This document shows positions 48,537 to 59,100 of a stretch of 64,000 nucleotides of DNA, piece after piece; the first letter of the stretch is position 1, and each line of letters starts with the position of its first letter. Source of the DNA: Aurelia coerulea (lineage: Eukaryota; Cnidaria; Scyphozoa; Semaeostomeae; Ulmaridae); assembly GCA_039566865.1 (NCBI GenBank), contig CM076949.1:21800501-21864500 (forward strand). The letters are read 5' to 3'. The notes beneath the pieces are model-generated. The model worked only from the letters and a program-made list of their open reading frames with translations, did no database searches and was not told the DNA's origin. The position numbers were made by a program, and so were the translations under genes.

Positions 48537-49508
48537 ATTTCGCCATCAAAATGAAAATGAAAAATAACAGATTCTGAAGAAAAGATCTAATTACAATATT
48601 TACAAGTTTGAAAAAATTACAGGCAAAAGTTACATATCTAATTTAAAATCTAATTTAATAAAAACACCCCATGGTTAAAGATGGCAGGGATAGCATTAAA
48701 AGGTCAATGCGACCTTGTTTCCATAATGGTCCCTCCAGGAGTGCCCTTTGAAATTAAGAGAAAGAAAAATTAGCGAGATAAACATTTAAAGTTTTCATGA
48801 AAAACAGAAATTCATCTAGACCGGAAATAAAGCCTTTCTTAAGGATGATAAGTAAGCATGTCTGTAGGCTGTTTTTAGATTTCTAATAATATATGTAGGG
48901 ACTATCATCAAGACTTTGGAGATTTTTAAAGAATTGATCTTTGATTTTATGTTTGAAACTGTTGTTGTTTGTTGCAGATTTTAGTTCTGAGGGTAAACTG
49001 TTCCATATTCTAGGTCCTAAATATGAGAGACCATTTTGTCCTGTGTTGCTTTTTCGGAAAGGTTGAATTAGTTTGTTTTTAGATCTTCGAGTTACTCGGC
49101 TCTGGCCAACTGGTAAGAACATCTCTGACATATATGATGGGGCTGCATTATCAAAAAAATTGAAAACCTTTGCAGCAGTGCATTGCTCAAACCTTTCTTT
49201 AGTGGGGAGCCAGTTTACAGTTTTGAATTCTTTTACTCCTATATGTGCTCTGTTACTCAGTTACTCCTATATGTGCAAGGGCTGAAATAACTTCCCATCT
49301 CCCTGTTTCCAACGTTCCTGCTTCGAATGAGATTGATCGTAAATTTGCAGGTGCTGCTTGCTTCAGGGTGGTTTTTATGGCAAGCTTGAGCAAGTCTTTG
49401 GATTTCTCTGGATTGCGAAAGTCATGCATTGGCTCTAGAAGCATAGAAAATATAATTTCTTCGCCTCGTACTTCGCTGTAAAGATGAGAATTTGGTCTCA
49501 ATGCGAAC
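48300..49508 (-). CDS. Last two exons of an unidentified gene in the foldback loop
   Basis: Exon n-1 is 49508-49265: acceptor ccaccag, phase 2 entry, ending ..SALAHIG|gtaact. Exon n is 48434-48300: acceptor aacttcag, phase 0, starting GIVEYISDPDLSNC and ending ..LEKALEKAN before TAA. Phases match, giving 125 codons. The short amphipathic helices (DLSNCSIDIIRILAQDERIA) resemble armadillo/HEAT-type helical protein ends; this is a weak inference and no family is recognised. The intron holds a non-LTR fragment and a (TATG)n tract. Upstream exons would lie across the right repeat array and were not found. It could be a host gene 3' end or a captured fragment. Confidence 0.55.
48448..48535. repeat. 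(TATG)n microsatellite
   Basis: About 21 TATG units. It sits at the 3' end of the minus-strand non-LTR fragment and may be that element's (CATA)n tail. Confidence 0.95.
48540..49258 (-). pseudogene. Non-LTR retrotransposon 3' fragment
   Basis: The minus frame reads IGVKEFKTVNWLPTKERFEQ, then FFDNAAPSYMSEMF, RVTRRSKNKL, LGPRIWNSLPSELK and FKHKIKDQFF, stop at 48883. The first part is typical of CR1/L2-like C-termini (RA-LM-YK / YL / R-R / WN-LP / FK). The RT core is missing. It inserted in the intron between the two exons above. Confidence 0.7.
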
Positions 49509-49621
49509 CTGGTGGTGTAGACGCCAGCAGCCAACAACTACGGAGGACTAACGAATATGGGTTTCCTGTGCACACTATCATATTACCCTTGAGAAATATC
49601 CCCAATTTATTGCTGGGAAAC

Positions 49622-51590
49622 ACCATAGTCAAATGTATGATCTTCTTTTTTCATTTTTCTAATATGTGTTTGCGTTAAAACTTTATTAGATGATTGCTAC
49701 AGAGAGGGTTGTCTTTGATTATGCGTGATTCTCGACTTTTGCTGACTTTGACCAGGCCCGCCCGGCCTATTCCTCGCTTTCCAGCCCAACCCCCGCACGA
49801 TAAAAATTGGCAAAAATCACCATTAAATAGAGCATGGTCAAATCTATGATCTTCTTTTTCATTTTTCTAATATGTGTTTGCGTTAAAACTTTATTAGATG
49901 ATTTCTACAGAGAGGGTTGTCTTTAATTTTGCGTGATTCTCGACTTTTGCTGACTTTGACCAGGCCCGCCCGGCCTATTCCTCGTTTTCCAGCCCAACCC
50001 CCGCACGATAAAAATTGGCAAAAATCACCATTAAATAGAGCATAGTCAAATCTATGATCTTCTTTTCTCATTTTTCTAATATGTGTTTGCGTTAAAACTT
50101 TATTAGATGATTTCTACAGAGAGGGTTGTCTTTAATTTTGCGTGATTCTCGACTTTTGCTGACTTTGACCAGGCCCGCCCGGCCTATTCCTCGTTTTCCA
50201 GCCCAACCCCCGCACGATAAAAATTGGCAAAAATCACCATTAAATAGAGCATAGTCAAATGTATGATCTTCTTTTCTCATTTTTCTAATATGTGTTTGCG
50301 TTAAAACTTTATTAGATGATTTCTACAGAGAGGGTTGTCTTTAATTTTGCGTGATTCTCGACTTTTGCTGACTTTGACCAGGCCCGCCCGGCCTATTCCT
50401 CGTTTTCCAGCCCAACCCCCGCACGATAAAAATTGGCAAAAATCACCATTAAATAGAGCATAGTCAAATCTATGATCTTCTTTTTTCATTTTTCTAATAT
50501 GTGTTTGCGTTAAAACTTTATTAGATGATTTCTACAGAGAGGGTTGTCTTTAATTTTGCGTGATTCTCGACTTTTGCTGACTTTGACCAGGCCCGCCCGG
50601 CCTATTCCTCGTTTTCCAGCCCAACCCCCGCACGATAAAGATTGGCAAAAATCACCATTAAATAGAGCATAGTCAAATCTATGATCTTCTTTTTTCATTT
50701 TTCTAATATGTGTTTGCGTTAAAACTTTATTAGATGATTTCTACAGAGAGGGTTGTCTTTAATTTTGCGTGATTCTCGACTTTTGCTGACTTTGACCAGG
50801 CCTGCCCGGCCTATTCCTCGTTTTCCAGCCCAACCCCCGCACGATAAAAATTGGCAAAAATCACCATTAAATAGAGCATAGTCAAATGTATGATCTTCTT
50901 TTCTCATTTTTCTAATATGTGTTTGCGTTAAAAGTTTATTAGATGATTTCTACAGAGAGGGTTGTCTTTAATTTTGCGTGATTCTCGACCATTGCTGACT
51001 TTGACCAGGCCCGCCCCGCCTATTCCTCGTTTTCCAGCCCAACCCCCGCACGATAAAAATTGGCAAAAATCACCATTAAATAGAGCATAGTCAAATGTAT
51101 GATCTTCTTTTCTCATTTTTCTAATATGTGTTTGCGTTAAAACTTTATTAGATGATTTCTACAGAGAGGGTTGTCTTTAATTTTGCGTGATTCTCGACTT
51201 TTGCTGACTTTGACCAGCCCCGCCCGGCCTATTCCTCGTTTTCCAGCCAAACCCCCGCACGATAAAAATTGGCAAAAATCACCATTAAATAGAGCATAGT
51301 CAAATGTATGATCTTCTTTTCTCATTTTTCTAATATGTGTTTGCGTTAAAACTTTATTAGATGATTTCTACAGAGAGGGTTGTCTTTAATTTTGCGTGAT
51401 TCTCGACTTTTGCTGACTTTGACCAGCCCCGCCCGGCCTATTCCTCGTTTTCCAGCCAAACCCCCGCACGATAAAAATTGGCAAAAATTGGCAAAAATCA
51501 CCATTAAATAGAGCATAGTCAAATCTATGATCTTCTTTTTTCATTTTTCTAATATGTGTTTGCGTTAAAACTTAAATAGATGATTTGTTA
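49622..51590 (-). repeat. 209-bp tandem repeat array, right (inverted, about 9.5 units)
   Basis: The same unit as the left array on the minus strand. Unit starts are at about 51545, 51325, 51116, 50907, 50698, 50489, 50280, 50071 and 49862, plus a partial at about 49653. Most units carry AAAATTAAAG where left units have CATAATCAAAG, so each arm has homogenised separately. The outermost unit has a 10-bp duplication (TTGGCAAAAA). Confidence 0.95.
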
Positions 51591-51664
51591 GATAATTGCG
51601 AATCTTGTGCTGAATCTGAATCTTGTTCTGGAGCTGAATCTGAATGTTGTTCTGTGGACATTAA

Positions 51665-51899
51665 AGTCTGACATATCCTTCTTCTTTTGATGTATGCATA
51701 TGTTGGCTCTTGAAAACAATTTCTGGAATGCACAAGGAGCGAGCTAGCTATCTGGGTCTCAGAGAATCTTTTGCGGCTTCGCTTGTTTTGAATTACTGGT
51801 TGAGAGAATTTCCTTTGTCTGCGATCGCTAATCGCTTTGAATTGCAGTATCAATCAAAAGTAATTCATGCTATTGTCCTACAAGATCTACCTTTGTTAT
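51665..51899. mobile_element. Internal family A arm
   Basis: TCTGACATATCCTTCTTC.. to ..CTACAAGATCTACCTTTGTT, a complete right arm of family A. The sequence after it (ATAGCAGCT) is not a copy of the outer TSD. Confidence 0.75.
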
Positions 51900-52179
51900 A
51901 GCAGCTTTGATACACCAGGCACATCAATCACCAAACAGCTGGACTGGAAGACCATAATAGACCATTACCCTAATTTTTTGATAAAGACGCACTTTTCCTC
52001 ATTTCTATCCATTGTGAATATTCAAACCAGCCCCTTCTCCTTCCCCTGAAAACAATGTTGATTTTAAGTTAAGTTTATGGTCCCAGCAGTCCATCAGAGT
52101 TGCGACCTCGTTGCAACTGTTCCAGTTATTTCGTCACTGACCAAGATTTTCCTGAAAAGGAGAGGGAATGACAAAACTG

Positions 52180-52543
52180 CCTCAGGCATTGCATATGTTT
52201 GCTTCAAAAGCTGATTGATGGGAGGCGATTCAATTCTCTTCTTTTTTGGGTGTAATTAAAACATTTACTGCTCAGCTTCTGAGCCAAATAAATAAAATGC
52301 CCGTGGTAGATGTTTAGATATATCCTTAATCTTTCGACATATGCTCATGTTTGCTCTTAAAAACAATTTTTGGAATGCACAACAAGCACGCTAGCTACAA
52401 GGGTTTCAGAGCAACTTTTGCGGCTTTGTTTGTTTTGACTTTATGGTTGAGAGAATTGCCTTTGTCTGCAGTCGCTAATCGCTTTGAATTCAGGTGTCAA
52501 CAAAAGCAACTCGTGCTATTGTGTTACAAAATCTGTCCTTGTT
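52180..52543. mobile_element. Family A right arm of the composite
   Basis: Family A centre and right arm, ending ..TTACAAAATCTGTCCTTGTT, then the TSD GCTCTTACA. Confidence 0.8.
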
Positions 52544-52552
52544 GCTCTTACA

Positions 52553-53136
52553 ATATAGCAGAGCGTAGTAGGACCCTATCTCTCAATGACCTCAATGCAG
52601 CAACATGAAATGGCAACGATTGAAAACAACTCACAGAGGAAAAAACTGGTGGTACAATTACAAACAAGAAAGAGCAAAAAGGACTTATTGTTTGTTGTTT
52701 GTTTTATCGTGATCTTGATGATGATGATGACAAAAAATTATAATTATATGACGTATTTTGTTTGACACAAGAAAATATAAAATAATACCAATGATGTGCA
52801 ATTTTCAGATGGAGAGTTTGCTAAATAAATTAGGTTTTGAATTTTGTAATTTTTAATTCAAATCACTGAAAAATTAAAATATTAAACTGAAAAATTGAGA
52901 AATTTGACTAAAAAATTGATTCATGAACAGGTTATCCAAATTAACCAGAAAGGTTGGCTGAATCATCCAGCGAGCAGCGAGGTTGACATGGCCTAGATGA
53001 CCTTGGTTGGCTGAAATGGAGGCTGGCTGAGATGACAAGAAAACCCTTGAAATTAGCCCATGATAATGTTTCTTATGTGGACAAATTCTTCACTCATTTT
53101 GTTCTACTTTTCATATATGCTTTGAATATCACACAG
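52553..53136. other. Sequence upstream of the first recognised KMT5A exon
   Basis: AT-rich. An open frame from 53032 runs into the exon at 53137, but its residues are hydrophobic and intron-like, and atcacacag at 53128-53136 is a good acceptor. No first exon was recognised here. Confidence 0.45.
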
Positions 53137-56100
53137 GAATCTCCACCAAGATGTAAAATTAAGAAGCCAAACTCTGCAAGGTCACCAAGCACTCTTCACA
53201 CTTACTTCAAAGAGGCAAATAACAACAGAAATGTCACTGTACAGGACCAAGAAATTGTTTCACCTAGAAATACTGTCATAGATGATGATCTTGCTATATT
53301 AGAAGACAAATCAACAAAAGTACCAGCTGCTACAAGTGTTAAGGATGTGAAGACAACACCAAGAAAGAAGAAACGGGGTGATAAATCTGTTGGGAAACCT
53401 TTGAAAGAAAAGAGAAAACCAAGAAAGGCTGACAGGTAAGAAGGTCCTGTCCTTTGAAGGTGTTGTGGTGCAGCAGTGTAATCCTCTGACTTTGCAGCCA
53501 GAACAGTCAGACCGTCAGGGTTTGATACCCGGTAGAGCCCCACCACTTGAGCGTCATGACAGGGGGGTTGCGGACTTGATTATATCTTCTCTACTTCTGC
53601 GATCCCAGTGCTTGGTGCTAAAAAACGCAACTTCACCTTCACTATGGATTCATCAAACTGTTAGGCCTCCCAAACTTATCGAAAAGTCCCCCCCCCAATC
53701 ATAAACAGTTACTGGTACATTCTGGACAAAACATTTGAGTGTACATGTAAGTACAGCGGCTTAGTGGGGGCACGCCAATTTCATGTGATATTTTCATGTG
53801 ATCACTTTGGTAAAGGAGCCCACTGGGTGGCAAGGAGTAATCTAAGCAGACTGATGACTTACTTGCATTTGCGCTTTTGGAGCTTAAATTTTAGTTTGCA
53901 TTTGATCAGTTAAATCTACCAATCAGAGTGCACTCTTCAATTCTTTTCATCAACATCGTGTCAGCATATTTTGACAGAATGTATACGCGGTTGTACTTGC
54001 CGCACATTTGGACACATTTCCTTGAAGTTTATATCTGATGTTGTTCTGTGTCTGAAATGAAGCAATTATAGACAAAGTGGACCTTCAAATTTTATAGTGA
54101 TTAACTAAACCTCACTGTATTCTAGCATAGCTTCCAAATCTTTAACTCGGTGTAAAAAGTGGGTGTAAAATTCTGTGATCTATTTCTTCTGACTGAGTGG
54201 CTTGAAACAAACTTCAGTTACTTATCTTTAATCCTACCATTGGACTTTTCAGAAGTTTTCAATATTTTTCGAAATTTCACTTCAGCGTATGTTACATTTC
54301 AACTCATTTGAGGGTGTGACGTCATCAAATTTCTAAATCATAAACCAGAAAAGTGACAGACTTTTGCTTGATACCATATTGTAGACATCCATTATTATTT
54401 CATGTTACTTCAAACAGTTTAGAAATTACGATAGTTTTAAGTTTTTTTGAAAATTTTTCTTGAATTCTTGAAAAATTACAAAAACGCTCTAGTTCTGAAA
54501 ATATTGAAGATTTCAGAAAAGTCCAACGGTAGAATTATAGAGAAGTAGCTAAAGTTTCTTTGAAGTCAAATCAGTTCAAAGAAATAATTAACTGAATTTT
54601 ACACCAGCCTTTTTAAAGATTTGGAACCTATGCTCTGTATTCTTCCCATCCTTACTGTACTTTTTCTTAGCAATATGGCAGTTGTTTCTTTTTCAGTAAT
54701 TTGTTTTGAGTGGGCAGGAAGCATTTCTAGCTACTTGAAGCTAATTTAACTCATTGATCCCCAAACAAAAGTCCTATGCGCGATGCTTCAATCCCCACGA
54801 ACAAAGCCCTCAAGACAGCCCTGTATCCCCACACTTATTCATCTTCCATGACATAATTTTGATAACTATTTTTGAATCTCTTATATATAAAAAACAAGAC
54901 TCGTTAGAAGAAAAGTTTCTGAAAATGAAAGGTCAAGAAATGATTGAATTTTTAGAATATCATGATTCAATCCAAGCAACTATTGTAAAAAAAATTTGCA
55001 AACAAGAAGAAACCGAAGCGATGAATTTTACAAGCCAGAGAGTACAGTAGTTGTAGATAGATGTTTGTAAAACTGTCCAGTTCTTTGTGTATTTTTTGTG
55101 TCAAATGATCTGAATGATTCATTTATCATATTTACTTCTGGTGTTTATAATTTTTCAAACTTGGCAAGTTCAAGAATATCAGCAGTCCGATATGCACTTT
55201 AGTATCTCAGCAATCTCCTTCAAACGCCATCTTGTGTTAGGCCCTACTACAATCTTTTGCCTTGCGTTGCCTGTCCGTTTCATCGCAATAATTTCATAAA
55301 TTAATAACCAACGGGCACACCAAATTAAAAAAGTCTACTTCATCTTTTCTAGAATCCAGATTATGAACATGACCAGATACAGTATTCTTCTGAAAGGGCA
55401 GGATTTTCATTTGTGAGAGCTCCGTAGCCTGCCCTTCGCTTTCCTTCAGCATTTGCTTCCCTTCGTGGTAACCAGCGCGCATCACCTCTCCTTCTCACTC
55501 GCCTCTAACAAACATTTTGTACGCTTTAATCTCCGAATAAACTCCACCTTCAGCTTCTAAAACCCCTCAAAACTCTTTTCCATATTTTGATTAAGTTACT
55601 ATGAAAATGCCGTCTGGTTTAGATGCAAATAAGTTTGCTTCCATGATGTTCTAGGACATAAAATTTATCGCGATCGCAAAAACGTAAACACAGATATTCG
55701 ACTCGAATTTTCTCAATGACTTTGACCTGACCCCTACTGACCTTTTGTAACCAAAAGAATGGTTGACATTTCCTCTATACAATGCTACAAATCCCGTAGA
55801 CAAAGCTCCTTTTGTTTGGACACTGTTATGCAATTTCTAAGACATCCTTTTGAAGCGCCATATGGCGTCTTCGGGGAAGAGAAACTGAGCTGCGGAGGAC
55901 GCCATATGGCGTCTTCGGGGAAATGAGGCTGGATTGTGGAGGACGCCATATGGCGTCTTCGGGGATCAATGAGTTAAGCCCACTATGCATGCTGCCTCCA
56001 GGCATGGGACCCCTAGTTTAACGTCCCTTCCGAAGGACGGCGAGGTGAGTTGCGAGCTCAAGCCTCCGAGGTCACCCATCCGGAGTTTGACCTCACTCGA

Positions 56101-59100
56101 CCGAGCTTAACTTCAGTCACCTAACGGAAACTGTAAAGCCGCTCGGCCACTCACCCCTCTTTATGCTAATTGTCGCACTGGCACACTACAATAAAACAGC
56201 ACAACCGCGAATCAGCACAACTGGAACTGCCAATTTAGTAATATCTTGCAAATACTAATTGATTTTACAACATTTTTGTCAAGCCAAAAATTTAGTTTAA
56301 AATCTTGTGTAATTCTAACCCAAATTTCCTGTTCAAATATTTTTGTCTTAATTTGTTCATTGTTGACATAAACCCTAAAGGTTGGTGTACTTCTTTCTTG
56401 CAGTGAAGAAACAGACAGCCTCAAGCAGAGTACCATCACTTCTCATTTTCAAGTCAGAAGAAGTAATAGAAGATGTAAATCAACTTTACAGGTTTGTGCA
56501 CACTGTTCAATTAACAGCTTAGCATTAGTAGTCATTTTCTGAAAGCCATGAGTGGAGCAGGAGTTGTAGCTCTCCAGTCCTCAAAGGCCAGGCCTCATTC
56601 ATGCTGCTGATGTGCTCATATGCTTCTGTGAAAGAAAGATTATATGGTTCTGTGGATAGAATTTTTCCTTCATACCAGGTGTCCTAAAAATTGTGCCCTG
56701 TTTGCCTAAAGATTGGAACAAAAGGGCAAAAGATTCTTGCAAACTTTCATGTGGTGTTGCTCTTCAGTTGTTCAAATAGAGTTTGCTGCCATCCCTGTAG
56801 AAATTTGTTGAAAAATGATGGAGCTATGACCTTCAGAAGACCACATTTGCCTGATGAATGAAACCAGCGGTCGGCCATTTGTCTTAGTATTTTGCAGTGA
56901 TTAGTATCTTCACGTGAGGTAAAAAATAGTTTCTGTGTGTGAGGTCAAAATAGTTGAACTCTCTGAGGACCATCGGAATTTTCACGGGAGCTATGACATT
57001 GGAGGCTGCTGTTTCATTTTCAATCCATGAAACTATTTGTTTAAAGTAACAAAGATGAAAGAGGTCTTGTGTGTCAAGTATAGATCGATCTTTACTTGAC
57101 ATACAAGACTTCTTTCATCTTTGTTGAGCTAGCAATGATTGTTGTCTCAAAATATGGATTCCCGACGATCTCATCAACAAATGTTCTTGCCATCTACCCT
57201 GACCATCCCCCCGGGACACCCCCGGGCATTTGCACAAAAAAATTTCCCGGCCCCCGGGCATTTGACCGTACATTTTTCCCCGGCCCCCAGGCATTTGAGT
57301 AGCATTTCGCAAAAACAAGAGCTTTTGCTTATACAGTCTGGGAATATAGTGTTTTTTCAGTGCCCGGCCCCCAGGCATTTGATCACATTTTGTTTGCTTT
57401 TTGTAGATGGAAAAAGATAAACTTATCATGGAGAGGTTACTTGATGAAGACGAAAGTGGCTTAGAGGTAAATGTTTGTCCATCTGCTTGCTGTTTGTTCT
57501 GCTTTAATTTATTCTATTCTATTAATGGCAACATCAAAATTTGAATACTTCCAAATTTCCTATATCTACCGGGTGCGCCAAAATAAACTATGCATTTTTG
57601 GCAGTCCACGATAAATCGTACACTGGACCGATTTTGAAGATTTATGACTTAATCTTTGGCAAAAAGCCTGAATTAGATTCTAGGATTTTTTGCAAATTTC
57701 TTTTGTTTTCAGGTTTCAGAGCTATAAGGGAGTTTCTTGAAATTTACGTTTTCGAAAACACTGAAAACAATAAAAAAAACGTCGATCAAATTTTCTAAAG
57801 ACTCGGCATGAATATGTGGTGATGTGGGGATTTAGAAATAGAGTAGCGAGCATTAGTTTGACGACTTACCTGTTGCGAAATTCTGTAGTAGCTGCAAGAA
57901 AATGCCACGCCAAGCCGATAAAATTTGACCTTTCTTTCTGACACTTTCACAGTGACTTTCCGAAAGGTGTCGCTTCAAAGATACTTGCAAAACCACTGAA
58001 AACCCTAATGAATTTATTTGGAACATTTCTGCCTCGCACCAAATGTACATGTTTCTTTCAGCGCGAGAGAATGATGTGTCTATGCAGTAGAAACCTGCAT
58101 AAAAGAACCTAGTTTTATAAGAACCTTGAGGCTGAAATTCCATTATTAGAACCCACAAGAGGCTGAAATTTCTAAAGGTTCTTGTATAATAGTTTTATAG
58201 ATGGTACTTTACTTGAAAACTGAAAAATCTTTCATGATGTAAACTTTATCAAAAAGAAATATATTGAAAAACTATTCATTTTATAGAAGGAATGCATTTG
58301 CATGTATTAAAACACATTTGCACCGTACCAACTATAAGCACCTTTTTAAGAACCTTGCAGGCTGGACTTGAGTACGGCATCAGTTAATCAAGAACCTCAT
58401 GCAGGCTGCCTGAAGAAAACCTAGGTTCTTTTATGCAGGTTTCTACTGTACATAGACAATGAAGTTAAGCACCGCATTCGAAAATCGTGTAATTCATTCT
58501 TCGTTTTTTTCTCAGGTTCGAGTGCTTCCAGACAAAGGTCGAGGAATTTTCGCAGCTAGAGAAATGAAAAGAGGAGATCTTGTTTGTGAATACGCTGGAG
58601 AGTTGATTGATTATGATCTTGGAAAAGAACGAGAGTTGTTGTACTCACATAACCCAGAACTTGGATGTTACAGCTATTTCTTTCAATACAAGAACAAAAA
58701 ATATTGGTAGGTGCTACTGTAGATTAAATAATTAAATACCTCCTTTTCTAGCTGCTAAAATGAGTGCTCGGTTGGTCAAGACATAAACAAAAACAAAGCA
58801 AGCCGCAAAAATTGCCCTGAAACCCGGGTCTTAGTTAGGTCGCTAGTTCGGTCGTTTTGCATTCCAGAAATGGTTTTAAAGAGCAAATATTAGCACATAT
58901 CGAAAGAAGAAGGATATATCTAAACTTCTGCCAAGGGCATTTTATTTTTTTCGTACAGAAGCTGAGCAGTAAGTGTTTTAATTACACCTAAAAAGTACGA
59001 GAATTGAATCCCCTCCCAATTGGCTTCTACACAAATAAAATGCCCGAGGCAAAAGTTTAGATATATCCTTTTTCTTTCCATATGTGCTAATATTTGCTCT

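Larger units (their letters stand above)
45034..52552. mobile_element. 7.5-kb composite foldback element with 9-bp TSD
   Basis: Direct repeats GCTCTTACA at 45034-45042 and 52544-52552 flank family A termini (AACAAGGACAGATTTTGTAA at 45043 and its inverse ending at 52543). Inside are two inverted arrays of a 209-bp repeat, short inverted acidic-coding segments beside each array, an internal family A arm (51665-51899) and a unique loop with gene exons. Long TIRs made of tandem repeats recall Drosophila Foldback/Galileo. The 9-bp TSD and family A ends suggest a Mutator-like origin. No transposase was found. An assembly fold-back is an alternative for the inner palindrome but would not create the TSD. 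Confidence 0.7.

Noticed and set aside
53032..53136. 5' extension of the KMT5A exon
   Set aside because: Hydrophobic, intron-like residues, and a good acceptor directly before 53137.
54754..55050. piggyBac transposase
   Set aside because: The 98-codon frame lacks the DDD catalytic motifs and is far too short.
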